This document shows positions 43,604 through 51,912 of a DNA stretch of 64,000 nucleotides, piece after piece (positions within the stretch are counted from its first letter, which is position 1; the number at the start of each line of letters is the position of its first letter). The notes under the pieces were generated by a model that saw only the letters and a list, made by a program, of their open reading frames with translations, ran no database searches and was not told the origin of the DNA. Both the position numbers and the translations under genes were made by a program. The DNA comes from Natronococcus occultus SP4 (GTDB taxonomy: Archaea > Halobacteriota > Halobacteria > Halobacteriales > Natrialbaceae), in contig NC_019974.1 of the NCBI RefSeq assembly GCF_000328685.1, positions 2,347,001 through 2,411,000 on the forward strand. The letters are read 5' to 3'.

Positions 43604-43897
43604 ATGTCGGAAGTCTGCTCGACGTGCGGGCTGCCCGAGGAGCTCTGCGTCTGCGAGGACGTAGCCAAGGGACAACAGCAACTCAACATCCGCATTGACG
43701 AGCGCAGATACGGAAAAGAGGTAACGATCGTCGAAGGATTCGATCCGAAGGACGTCGATCTGGACAGTCTCTCGTCGGATCTCAAGTCCAAGTTCGCCTG
43801 CGGCGGCACCGTCGAAGACGGCCAGATCGAACTCCAGGGCAACCACACCGGTCGCATCGAGGAGTTCCTTCGGGACCGCGGCTTCAACGTCGCCTGA
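43604..43897 (+). CDS. Translation initiation factor aIF1 (SUI1)
   Basis: The 97-residue SUI1-domain protein has a short zinc-binding start ([15 protein letters not shown]) and the core [20 protein letters not shown] and [20 protein letters not shown]. It helps start-codon selection on the small ribosomal subunit. A strong TTTAATAT box at 43572-43579 lies 29 bp upstream of the ATG, so the mRNA is likely leaderless. Confidence 0.95.
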   Translation: MSEVCSTCGLPEELCVCEDVAKGQQQLNIRIDERRYGKEVTIVEGFDPKDVDLDSLSSDLKSKFACGGTVEDGQIELQGNHTGRIEEFLRDRGFNVA

Positions 43898-44045
43898 TCC
43901 AGCCCGCGATGCTCTGAGACGACTTCCGAACCCGCGACCGACTCGCGCATCGCTTCCGTACTACCGCTTTTCACGACCCCGACCGCCGGCGAGCCGTCGG
44001 CTCGTCACGAAGTAAAACCGTGAGCCGGCAGTCCGTCGATCGCAG

Positions 44046-44417
44046 TCAGAACGGTGACTCCGTCGGCTCGGCGTCCCCCGAGGACCGGTCGTCCTCGCTG
44101 CGAACGAGACCGTACTTCATCCCGTACTCCTCGAGCCCGCCGGCCATACTCTCGACGCGGGCGTCGGCGGTCCCCTCGTAGGAGCCGATGAGCTGGGCCG
44201 CCTGGACGCTTGCTTTCCCGTGGGGACAGACCGTGACGATACGGTCGGCGTCCTCGAGTTCCTCGACTCGACTGGAGAGCTCCTGAAACGGAAGGTTCTC
44301 GCTGCCCGGAATCCGACTGTGTCCGAAGCTGCGTTGGTCGCGGATGTCGACGACGCGAACGTCGGCGTCTTCGTCCAACAGCTGCTTTACCTCTTCCGTC
44401 GAAATTTCGCCGTCCAT
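44046..44417 (-). CDS. Rhodanese-like domain protein
   Basis: The 123-residue single rhodanese domain has DVRVVDIRDQRSFGHSRIPG, a typical first half, and the active-site cysteine loop VTVCPHGKASVQAA. It could act in sulfur transfer or redox sensing. The C-terminal 20 residues are acidic and disordered. It follows the broken epimerase gene on the same strand, 48 bp away. Confidence 0.88.
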   Translation of the reverse strand: MDGEISTEEVKQLLDEDADVRVVDIRDQRSFGHSRIPGSENLPFQELSSRVEELEDADRIVTVCPHGKASVQAAQLIGSYEGTADARVESMAGGLEEYGMKYGLVRSEDDRSSGDAEPTESPF

Positions 44418-44465
44418 CGGGCCGGGGTTGGGACGGCACGCGAATAAGCACCACGGCTGAGGTCG

Positions 44466-45511
44466 CTACTCGGGGTTCGCGTTCTCGGTCGCGGCCGCGG
44501 CCACTGAGGCGCGTTCGGGTGCGGACGGCTCCTGCCACGCGTCTCCGTCCTCGGAACGCGGGTCGAGCAGGTCACGCTCGAGCCACCGATCGACGACCGC
44601 GGCGAACCCCTCACGGACGGACGGATACCGCGGACTCCAGTCGACCGCGCGGCCGAAGCGATCGTTCGTCGTGGGGAACCCCTGCGTGAGGAACCGAACG
44701 GCGTCGGGACCGATCAGCGGGCGGACGAGCCAGCCGGGGATCCGCAAGGGGGTGTCGGCTCCGAGCGCGTCGGCGAACGTCTCGAAGAACGTTCGCGTCG
44801 TAACGGGGTGATCATCGACGACGTGGTACGTTCCGGTCGCGCCGTCCTCGAGGGCGGCGACTATCGCCCGCGCGGCGTCTGCCGCATGGATCGGCGAGAC
44901 GAACGCCTCCTGCCGGCCGAGGACCCGCCGCCGACGATCGGGAGCCGACCCCCGAGCAGCCGCCGACCGAACGAGCGGGTCTGTGCCGACGTCGGGCCGT
45001 AGACCCAGCCGTACCGGAGGATCGTCGCCTCGAGAGCACCGTCGGCCGCGGCGCGTCGAAGCAGTCGCTCGGTTGCGACCGCGGATCGGGTCGTCCGGTC
45101 GGGGTTCGGCGGACCGTCGACGGCGACTGCACCGCAGTCCGGGTGCCGGTAGGCCCAGACGACGCTCGGGAACGCGAACCGGTCGATCCCGACGGAGTCG
45201 GCGATCGCGAGAAGCGAGCGGGCGCCGTCCAGGCGGACCCGATCGTTGCGCCGCCAGTCCGCGGCGGTCGGCCTGGGACCGGTGGGGAGCCGCGTCGCGG
45301 CGTGAACGATCGCGTCGACGCTGTCGACTCCCGCATGAAGCGAGGCGGGATCGAGGACGTCCCCGCGGTGTGGCGTTCCGCCGGCCCGGGCGACCCGTCG
45401 CTCGCCCGCTTCGTCCCGCGCGAGCCCGACGACGTCGTGGCCGCCGTCGGCGAGGGTGCGAACGAGGTGGCGTCCGAAGACGCCAGTCGCACCGGCGACG
45501 AAGACGCGCAT
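44466..45511 (-). pseudogene. Atypical SDR/NAD-dependent epimerase with a frameshift
   Basis: The first frame starts MRVFVAGATGVFGRHLVRTL at 45511 and runs to a premature stop after FGRRLLGGRLPIVGGGSSAG. From about 44913-44917 the correct sequence resumes in another frame (RQEAFVSPIHAADAARAIVA, then GTYHVVDDHPVTTRTFFETF) and ends at 44466. One missing base in the GGCCGG run would explain it: SSA-RQEAF reads through if one C is restored. Joined, the protein would be about 348 residues, a normal epimerase length. It is either a pseudogene or a sequencing error. Confidence 0.8.
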
Positions 45512-45581
45512 GCGATCCGGGAGGGGCCGAACCGGGTTGGCGCTACGGCCGCAACGATGAGGCCCAGCACGGCCGCGCCGA

Positions 45582-46148
45582 TCAGAGCAGACCGTCTTCC
45601 TTCGCGAGCAACAGCGCGGTCAGCGTCGAGTCGTTGGCCGGCTGCTCGCGGGCGCGCTCCAGGGCCTCGGCGACAGGAACCGTCCGCACCTCGAGGAACT
45701 CGTTGTTGTCGAGCTCCCGCTCGCCGGGTTCCAGTCCCTCGGCGTAGACGACCGCACGGTCGTGACGGAGCACGCCGGTCGCAACGGCGTACTCCTGGAG
45801 GAGCGCGGTGCTCGAGGGACGGAACCCCGTCTCCTCCTCGAGTTCGCGGGCGGCGGCCGTCGTGTACGACTCGTCGTCCTCGACGATCCCCGCCGGAAGC
45901 TCGAGGTGGGTCTCCCGGATCGTCGGTCGGTACTGCTCGACGAACAGCAGGCGATCGCCGTCGCCGTCACCGTCCTCAAGGACGTCGGCGTCGATCCGGG
46001 CGACCACGACGACCGCGGGCGGGAGGTCGGCCCAGTAGTACCGTTTCTCGGAGCCGTCGGGTTGGCGGAGCCGATCGTAGCCGCCCTCGTACCAGGGGGT
46101 GTCGTACTCGGTCGCTTCCTCCAGAAGTTCCCACTCGTCGTCGGGCAT
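45582..46148 (-). CDS. Nudix hydrolase (ADP-ribose pyrophosphatase-like)
   Basis: The 188-residue protein has the Nudix box GIVEDDESYTTAAARELEEE followed by TGF, and a preceding LFVEQYRPTIRETHLELPA typical of ADP-ribose pyrophosphatases. The N-terminus (YDTPWYEGGYDRLRQPDGSE) fits the NudF-like group. It probably cleaves ADP-ribose or related sugar nucleotides. It is a single gene on the minus strand. Confidence 0.87.
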   Translation of the reverse strand: MPDDEWELLEEATEYDTPWYEGGYDRLRQPDGSEKRYYWADLPPAVVVVARIDADVLEDGDGDGDRLLFVEQYRPTIRETHLELPAGIVEDDESYTTAAARELEEETGFRPSSTALLQEYAVATGVLRHDRAVVYAEGLEPGERELDNNEFLEVRTVPVAEALERAREQPANDSTLTALLLAKEDGLL

Positions 46149-46274
46149 GGGAAACGCCTGCGTGCTCGAGGACGGAATAGATGTCGCCTCGGCTCGAGAG
46201 GGTTACTGTACCTCATTCCGACGCAACCCCGATCCGGCGGCGGTTGCGCCGGGAACTCGGTACAGCAACCCGTA

Positions 46275-46691
46275 TCAGTCCTCGAGGACGTCCCGGTAGA
46301 GCCGGCCGAACGCCTGGCGGCGAAGCGTCGCGACGGCGGCGTCCGCCTCGTCCTGGAAGGTCGCGGCGACGGCCTTGCCGGTGGGGGCGGCGTGCCAGAC
46401 GACCCGATCGACCCGCTCGTGACCGACCTCGGTCACCTCGCCATCGTAGGACTCGCGCCACTCCTCGTACTCCTCGCGGGAGCCGACCTGCACCGCCAGC
46501 AGGCTCGCGAACAGGGCGTCGCGGGCGGTTTCGACGACGTCGTCGGTGACCCGCTCGTCGTACTCCTCGCGGTCGAAGGCCATCGCCTTCGCGACCTCGC
46601 GGACGACCGTCTGGGCCGCGGGGCCAACCGACTCGTACTGCTCGCGCGCTTCCTCGACCGACTCGAACGTGAACGTCCCCGCCGTTTGCAT
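46275..46691 (-). CDS. DUF5809 family protein
   Basis: The 138-residue helical protein starts MQTAGTFTFESVEEAREQYE. It has VVREVAKAMAFDREEYDERV and VVWHAAPTGKAVAATFQDEA. These match the haloarchaeal DUF5809 family, which is usually encoded with DUF5810, as here (25 bp apart). The function is unknown. Confidence 0.8.
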   Translation of the reverse strand: MQTAGTFTFESVEEAREQYESVGPAAQTVVREVAKAMAFDREEYDERVTDDVVETARDALFASLLAVQVGSREEYEEWRESYDGEVTEVGHERVDRVVWHAAPTGKAVAATFQDEADAAVATLRRQAFGRLYRDVLED

Positions 46692-46716
46692 GCGCGGTTC
46701 ATCGGCCGACTGCCAG

Positions 46717-47094
46717 TTACGCGTTTTCGTTTTCGTCGGCGTCGTCGGCCATTCGCTCGGTCAGCTCACGGGCCTCCCGGAGCACCTGCTCGGCCTCGGC
46801 GGTTAGCGACCCGCGCCCGCGCTGGCGGGTCTGGTGGGCGAGTTCGTCCTCGAACCCCGACGGGCGGCCCCGTTCGTGATCGTGGTCGTCGAACTCCGGC
46901 GTCTCGACCTCGGTCGCGTGGTCGGCGACGATCTCGCCGAGCTCCTCGGGGCCACAGTCGGCCCACCCGGGGGCGTGTTCTTCGAGCCAGGTCGCGTGGT
47001 CCTCGCGCCCGAGCGAGGCGGTCACCGCGAGATGGTTCGCGAGGTGTTCCGCGTCGGCCTCCTCGACGTCACAGACCGGACAGCGATATCCCAT
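46717..47094 (-). CDS. DUF5810 family zinc-finger protein
   Basis: The 125-residue protein has an N-terminal zinc-finger-like segment (MGYRCPVCDVEEADAEHLAN, then H). A helical region HATWLEEHAPGWADCGPEEL and a charged coiled C-terminus follow. It matches the haloarchaeal DUF5810 family and precedes DUF5809 in a probable two-gene unit downstream of rimI. Confidence 0.8.
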   Translation of the reverse strand: MGYRCPVCDVEEADAEHLANHLAVTASLGREDHATWLEEHAPGWADCGPEELGEIVADHATEVETPEFDDHDHERGRPSGFEDELAHQTRQRGRGSLTAEAEQVLREARELTERMADDADENENA

Positions 47095-47139
47095 GCTCGC
47101 GGGTACGGTCGGCGAGCGGAAAACGTCCCCGACCGCGGC

Positions 47140-47613
47140 TCACTCGAGTTTCCGAACCATCACGATCGCGTCCTCGTCGTCGTAGTAGCCCGGAACCCGA
47201 CGGAGCGGTTCGAAGCCGAACTGTCGGTAGAGCCGTTTTGCCGGGTCGTTCGACTCCCGGACCTCGAGTTTGACCGAGTCGGCGCCGTGAGAGAGCAACA
47301 CGGCGACGATCCGGGACAGCAGTGCGGAGCCGACGCCGTCGCCCCGGCTGTCGGGGCGGACGGCGATGTCCTTGACGTGACCGCGGTTGCGGCCGTACTG
47401 GCGGTTGACGTCGGCGACGACGTACCCCGCCACCGCACCCGTCGGCTCGGTCGCGACGAGAAACCCCGGCTCGCCGAGAAAGCGCTCGAACGCGTCGTAG
47501 GGCCAGGGCTGGGAGAACGACGCCTGCTCTATGCGGACGACCGCGAGCAGGTCAGCGCGCTCGGCGGGCCGGATCGTGATCTCGTCGTCCCCGGGCGAAA
47601 CCGACGTCGTCAC
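47140..47613 (-). CDS. rimI: Ribosomal protein S18-alanine N-acetyltransferase-like (RimI)
   Basis: The 157-residue GNAT acetyltransferase has the acetyl-CoA motif region VKDIAVRPDSRGDGVGSALL (R/Q-x-x-G-x-G/A variant RGDGVG) and VKLEVRESNDPAKRLYRQFG. In archaea this family carries out N-terminal acetylation of many proteins. It is probably the first gene of the rimI-DUF5810-DUF5809 series. Confidence 0.88.
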   Translation of the reverse strand: MTTSVSPGDDEITIRPAERADLLAVVRIEQASFSQPWPYDAFERFLGEPGFLVATEPTGAVAGYVVADVNRQYGRNRGHVKDIAVRPDSRGDGVGSALLSRIVAVLLSHGADSVKLEVRESNDPAKRLYRQFGFEPLRRVPGYYDDEDAIVMVRKLE

Positions 47614-47651
47614 ACTCGCCCTACCGCCTCGAGCGATAAAAGAGCTACCGC

Positions 47652-47969
47652 TCAGACCCGCTCGAGACGGTCGATCTCCTCGTCTGACCAGTCATAGAAT
47701 CGGTCGTCGGTCCCTCTGAGCGTCTCGACGCACTCGTTGTGGCGCCGTCGCGCGTCGTCGACGAGCGGATCGTCGGGGTTGTCCTCGATCCACTCCCGCA
47801 GCTCCGCCAGCGCCGTCGGCGAGTAGGTGTCGATCCGGTCCTGACGCTCGAGCAGTTCGACCTTTCGACTCTCCTGGCGCATCGTCCGCACGAGCGCCCA
47901 GGTTGCCACACCCCAGAACGCCGTTAGCGTGAACACGAGCATCGCGACGACTTCGATCGTGAGCACCAT
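47652..47969 (-). CDS. Small membrane partner of the NSS transporter (MetS-like)
   Basis: The 105-residue protein has one N-terminal helix (MVLTIEVVAMLVFTLTAFWG, then VATWALVRTMRQE). A charged cytoplasmic domain ending DDRFYDWSDEEIDRLERV follows. Its start overlaps the transporter stop by one base (TGATG). The helix with its G-x-x-T/W pattern recalls MetS-type small subunits of bacterial NSS transporters, but the soluble tail is longer. The link is inferred from position and from this limited similarity. Confidence 0.65.
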   Translation of the reverse strand: MVLTIEVVAMLVFTLTAFWGVATWALVRTMRQESRKVELLERQDRIDTYSPTALAELREWIEDNPDDPLVDDARRRHNECVETLRGTDDRFYDWSDEEIDRLERV

Positions 47970-49423
47970 CAGTCGTCACCTCCGGTTACGTCGGTCGTTT
48001 CTGGACCGCCGCCCCTGCCCTCGAGGACCGACATCAGGCCGTAGCCGATGATCGGGAACAGGACGATGACGAGCATCCCGCCGACCATCTCTGCCGACCC
48101 GAAATCCTCCCAGGCGTAGTAGGCCATGATGAAGATCATGACCAGCGGAATGACGTACTTGATCACGGGATCCCACCACTTGCCGACGTGGATCCCGGCG
48201 TTGCGGTTGACCGCGAGCAGCCGAAGCCGTTCGGGACCGAGGACCCAGCCGATGATCCCGATGATCGCGAGCGTCGCGAGGGGGAGCCCCCAGTTACCGA
48301 AGACGAAATCGAGGTAGTCGAGAATGTCGACGGAATAGGCGCTCGGAATTCCGAGCAGCCAGATCCCGCCGCAGACGCCGAGGACGGTCTGGGACCGGCT
48401 GAATCGGGTCTCCTCGGCCAGCGTCGTGACGCTGACTTCGGTGATGACCACTCCCGAGGTGAACGTCGCCAGGAAAAAGCCGACGAAAAACAGGATCGCG
48501 ACGAGCCCGCCGAGGGGAATCTCCGGGAAGACCTGCACGAGTGAGACGAACGCGAGCCCCGCCCCGGCGTCGGGTTCGACGCCGACCGCGAAGACGACGG
48601 GGAAGATCGCCAGCGCCGCGAGAATCCCGATGCTCGATTCGCCGATCGCGGTGAAGACGCCCCCACCGAGGGGGACGTCGTCGTACTCACGAAGGTAGCT
48701 CCCGACCGTCAGCGCGATCCCCCAGCCCAGCCCCGTCGAGAACAGGGCCTGTCCGAGTGCGGCGATCCAGGTCGACCCCTCGAACAGGTACCCCCACTGG
48801 ACGCCGAACGTAAAGGCGATCCCCTCGTTCGCACCCGGAAGGGTGAGGCCTCGGATCGTCATGATCGCGAGCGCGATCACCAGCGCCGGCACGGCATAGA
48901 CGACGAGCCGTTCGACGCCACGTCGAATGCCAAGCAGGAGCACCGCTGCGACCGTACCCATCACGACGGTGTGGAGTCCGATCATCAGGGCCGAATTCGC
49001 GAAGAACGCCTCCATGAACGGCTCGGCCTCGAACCCGGTTGCAGTAAACGTAAACAGCAGTGAGTGAACCGCGTAGTACAGGGTCCATCCGATCAGCGGC
49101 GAGTAGTACGACATCAGCGCGATGTTGACCAGCAGGACGATCACCCCGAGCCCGACCATCCCGCCACGACCGAGGACGTCCCGGAACGCGCCGATGACGC
49201 CCTTGTTCGTGTAGCGGCCGAGCGCGACCTCGGCCATCAGTCCCGGTACTGCAAGCAAGAACAGCAGGACCAGGAAGGCAAGAACGAACGCGCCGCCACC
49301 GTTCTCGCCCATTACGTACGGAAACCGCCAGATGTTCCCGGCGCCGACCATCGCGCCGATCATCGCCATCAGGAAGCCGAATCTCGTTCCCCACTCCGCT
49401 CGAGCGGTCTTGGCGTCTGCCAT
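47969..49423 (-). CDS. Sodium-dependent transporter (NSS/SNF family)
   Basis: The 484-residue protein has about twelve membrane helices. The first carries the unwound sodium/substrate site LMAMIGAMVGAGNIWRFPYV, which is diagnostic of LeuT-fold NSS transporters. Later helices include TGLGWGIALTVGSYL and FFLATFTSGVVITEVSVTTL. It probably imports an amino acid with sodium. The start at 49423 gives the conserved MADAKTARAEWGTRFGFL. A TATATGTG-like AT patch lies upstream near 49461-49470. It is coupled to the small membrane protein downstream. Confidence 0.9.
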   Translation of the reverse strand: MADAKTARAEWGTRFGFLMAMIGAMVGAGNIWRFPYVMGENGGGAFVLAFLVLLFLLAVPGLMAEVALGRYTNKGVIGAFRDVLGRGGMVGLGVIVLLVNIALMSYYSPLIGWTLYYAVHSLLFTFTATGFEAEPFMEAFFANSALMIGLHTVVMGTVAAVLLLGIRRGVERLVVYAVPALVIALAIMTIRGLTLPGANEGIAFTFGVQWGYLFEGSTWIAALGQALFSTGLGWGIALTVGSYLREYDDVPLGGGVFTAIGESSIGILAALAIFPVVFAVGVEPDAGAGLAFVSLVQVFPEIPLGGLVAILFFVGFFLATFTSGVVITEVSVTTLAEETRFSRSQTVLGVCGGIWLLGIPSAYSVDILDYLDFVFGNWGLPLATLAIIGIIGWVLGPERLRLLAVNRNAGIHVGKWWDPVIKYVIPLVMIFIMAYYAWEDFGSAEMVGGMLVIVLFPIIGYGLMSVLEGRGGGPETTDVTGGDD

Positions 49424-49618
49424 CTTGTATCCCTCCGCGGGATCTACCCCGACCAGGATTATATGTGTTATGTGCCAGCACGAACCTCGGGAACGGCGAA
49501 TCGAACCCGGCGACGCCACCTGGTAGCCGCGGTCGATATGGCGGAGTTCGCCCGTGACGTTCCCGTACCGTCACACGTCAGAAAGAGCGCGGCGTCGTCC
49601 GCCGGCGTTTCGGGTCGG

Positions 49619-49729
49619 TTACTCCTCGTCGTCTTCGTCGTCTTCGCCGTCTTCGTCGATCGACGTTTCAGGCTGTTCGTCCTCGGTACCGCCGTACTGG
49701 GTCTGCTCGTCGTCGGTCTCGTCGGTCAT
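49619..49729 (-). CDS. 36-residue highly acidic microprotein
   Basis: The frame MTDETDDEQTQYGGTEDEQP continues with an Asp/Glu-rich tail. It starts 4 bp after the stop of the ferritin-like gene, so it is likely co-transcribed. Over half the residues are Asp or Glu. It is too short for a family call; the tight coupling is the main support. Confidence 0.5.
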   Translation of the reverse strand: MTDETDDEQTQYGGTEDEQPETSIDEDGEDDEDDEE

Positions 49730-49733
49730 GGAA

Positions 49734-50228
49734 TCATTCCGCGGGGATCGCGTCCATCTCGAAGGATTCGGTCAGCTCCGTCAGTTCGTCGAGGGCCTCC
49801 TGCTCCTCTCGAAGGTTCTCCTCGAGGAGGTCGGCCGCCTCGTCCATCCCGAGCTGATCCGCGAGCGGGATGAGGTTTCCGTATGCCGCGATCTCGTAGT
49901 GTTCGGTCTTCTCCGCGGCGGCCATGCTGTGATAGTCGAGGACTTCCTGAGAGGGATCCTCGTCGACGAACTCCTCGTACTCCCGAATCAGGCCCTTGAT
50001 CCCCTCACACTCCTCTTTCTCCGGCGGCTCACCGAAGATCTCGAACACCTCCTCGAGGCGGTCGATGTGGGCCTCGGTTTCCTCGCGGTGTTCGGCGAAC
50101 GCCGACGAGATCTCCTCCCGTTCGGTGTTTTCCTCGAGATCCGCGAGCGCCTCGAGCAGTTCGTGCTCGGCGTGGTAGACGTCCTCGAGACCGTGCTCGA
50201 ACAGCTCCTGGATGGTTTCGACTGTCAT
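49734..50228 (-). CDS. YciE/YciF-type ferritin-like protein (DUF892)
   Basis: The 164-residue four-helix protein starts MTVETIQELFEHGLEDVYHA. It has ELLEALADLEENTEREEISS, FAEHREETEAHIDRLEEVFE and HYEIAAYGNLIPLADQLGMD. The Glu and His residues typical of DUF892 iron-binding helices are present. These proteins are linked to stress responses. A GACTTTTTCTC sequence 30-37 bp upstream of the start may be the promoter. The acidic microprotein follows at once. Confidence 0.85.
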   Translation of the reverse strand: MTVETIQELFEHGLEDVYHAEHELLEALADLEENTEREEISSAFAEHREETEAHIDRLEEVFEIFGEPPEKEECEGIKGLIREYEEFVDEDPSQEVLDYHSMAAAEKTEHYEIAAYGNLIPLADQLGMDEAADLLEENLREEQEALDELTELTESFEMDAIPAE

Positions 50229-50691
50229 CGTTTCGCCACCGTCTCCGCCGGCGGAGAGAAAAAGTCGACTCCCTGCGAGGACAAGCGGCAGTGGAGCGAC
50301 GGTACACTCGAACGAGAATCCCCAACACGCCGGAGCCTCCGCGGTCTGCACCGCAGGAGCCATCCCGGTTCGCGCTACTCCACTCGTCCCCATGCGTACC
50401 GGTAAAATTTTCCTGCTCTTGTTCTGCCTACGAAAGCCGGGAGACCAGTCCTCGTGTCGTCTCCGGCGAGATCGGACCTGGAGTTGACGTCGATCGGGAA
50501 CACCGAGCGTTCGAACGTCGGTTTCGGCCCGAAAACTCCGTTCGATCGGCGCTGACAGACCGTCGCCAGCGCTGGCCCGTCGAACGACCGGTCGGTAGAT
50601 GCTCCGAGATAGCGGCACCATTGTCCGAGACGGGTGAGCACGGGTATCCTTTGCGGCTGAAGCGTCACTTATTCCCTCAGCCTTCCAACGG
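50229..50691. other. Intergenic region with divergent promoters
   Basis: No convincing gene is present. It holds the promoter of the ferritin-like gene on the minus strand and a CACTTATTC box near 50664-50672 serving the microprotein on the plus strand. Short frames on both strands lack protein-like composition. Confidence 0.5.
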
Positions 50692-50832
50692 ATGTCCATG
50701 GCACACTCCCCGGACTGCAAACCGGAACCGACCGAAGACGACGATTCCGACGATTCACACCTCGACGGACTGGAAGAGGGTGCCGGTTGCACAGAGATCT
50801 GGGAACACCTCGCCGAAAAGCGAGACGAATGA
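50692..50832 (+). CDS. 46-residue haloarchaeal microprotein
   Basis: The frame reads MSMAHSPDCKPEPTEDDDSD and ends GCTEIWEHLAEKRDE. The C-terminal GCTEIWEHL is familiar to me as a conserved ending of small haloarchaeal proteins. Two ATGs (50692 and 50698) are possible; a CACTTATTC box is centred 24 or 30 bp upstream, which fits 50698 slightly better. Two cysteines could bind metal. The function is unknown. Confidence 0.6.
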   Translation: MSMAHSPDCKPEPTEDDDSDDSHLDGLEEGAGCTEIWEHLAEKRDE

Positions 50833-50890
50833 GAGTTGAGCGCCGCAAAAAACCTCGTTCTTTTTGGCTTCACGGCCCATCCATTACGTC

Positions 50891-51589
50891 ATGACTGACG
50901 ATCGCTCTCGGAAGCACACCGGGGACGACGCCGACGGGGCTCCCGACCCCATCCCCACCGACCGGGAGTCGCCGGTCGGCGCACCCGTTATTCGAGGTGA
51001 CGAGTCGGTCGCCGGGCCACACGCCCGCGAGGCCGTCCAGTTCGACCCCGACGACCCGGACCGCCTCGCCGACGCCGCCGACACCGTCCGCCAGTTTGCG
51101 AGCGGTGATACCAACGACGATCATCTCTACATGCTTCGTGGCGCTGCCGCCTGTGCCGCACTCGTCCGCGGCGAGGGATCCTACAAGGCTGCGGCCGAAC
51201 GCGCCGGCGGGAACGCGACCGTCTCGTTCATTCGCAAGTGGGCTCGGGTCCACGACCTCCCCCGATCGGTTCGGAAACAGGTCGCGCTCGGCCGTATCGC
51301 GCCGACGGCTGCCAAACACATCGCCCGCGTCGGCGGCGAAGCGCGTCTCCTGCTTGCCTGGGCGACCCTCGACGGCGGCCTCACCGTCCGAGAGGTTCGG
51401 AGCGTCGCGAGCGCGGTCAACGACGACGTTCCGATAGCACGGGCGTTAGCGGAGTACGACGTCGAACTCGGCCGGATCGAGCTCACGCTCGCCCCGGAGA
51501 GGTACCGCGACCTCCGCCGCCGTGCGTCTATCAACGACGTCGATCCCGGCGAACTCGTCACTGATGCACTCGATGAGTACTTCGACTAA
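50891..51589 (+). CDS. DUF7119-like helix-turn-helix protein
   Basis: The 232-residue protein has a variable acidic start (MTDDRSRKHTGDDADGAPDP). A helical core follows: MLRGAAACAALVRGEGSYKA, AAERAGGNATVSFIRKWARV and LGRIAPTAAKHIARVGGEAR, resembling KorB/ParB-like helix-turn-helix segments. A C-terminal ribbon-helix-like tail ends it (YRDLRRRASINDVDPGELVT). I associate it with haloarchaeal DUF7119. A DNA-binding role is inferred. The ATG at 50891 is used. Confidence 0.65.
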   Translation: MTDDRSRKHTGDDADGAPDPIPTDRESPVGAPVIRGDESVAGPHAREAVQFDPDDPDRLADAADTVRQFASGDTNDDHLYMLRGAAACAALVRGEGSYKAAAERAGGNATVSFIRKWARVHDLPRSVRKQVALGRIAPTAAKHIARVGGEARLLLAWATLDGGLTVREVRSVASAVNDDVPIARALAEYDVELGRIELTLAPERYRDLRRRASINDVDPGELVTDALDEYFD

Positions 51590-51653
51590 TATCCTCGCTG
51601 TCACAAGCTCAGAGAGAAACGTTTAACCGATACTCCCCGAAAGTAGAAATCGA

Positions 51654-51727
<74 letters not shown>

Positions 51728-51730
51728 CTT

Positions 51731-51849
51731 TGCTGTCGCGAACAAATCCGTGAGCGACAGGTAACGGAACCGGCGCGATTTGAAGGTGACGAGTCACAGC
51801 CCGGGAAGCGAGCGTAGCGAGCAACCCGGAATGTCTCGGCGTAGTTCAC
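51731..51849 (+). other. 119-bp spacer between duplicated tRNA-Lys ends
   Basis: The spacer has TGTCGC/GCGACA arms (about 51734-51759) and CCGGCGCGATTTGAAG at 51770-51785, an inverted copy of the tRNA T-arm with one base missing. A CCCGGG/CCCGG stem around AGCGAGCGTAGCGAGCAA follows. It does not share the T5 core of the other two spacers. It resembles sequences I have seen downstream of other haloarchaeal tRNA genes. Confidence 0.65.
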
Positions 51850-51868
51850 AATCGCGCCCGGCCCGCTT
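51850..51868 (+). repeat. 19-bp 3' end of tRNA-Lys (distal repeat)
   Basis: This is identical to 51712-51730. Similarity extends left as GTTCA with one extra C. It lies just before the pheA 3' end and resembles an attachment-site pair with a very short insert. Confidence 0.9.
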
Positions 51869-51912
51869 CTGTGAAGAACGGTTCGTGATGAGCGGAGTGG
51901 CCCGTGTTCCCG

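Noticed and set aside
50375-50668. Minus-strand 97-codon frame between the ferritin-like gene and the microprotein
   Set aside because: Mixed composition without acidic halophilic bias, no motif, no clear promoter, and it overlaps the plausible promoter region of the microprotein.
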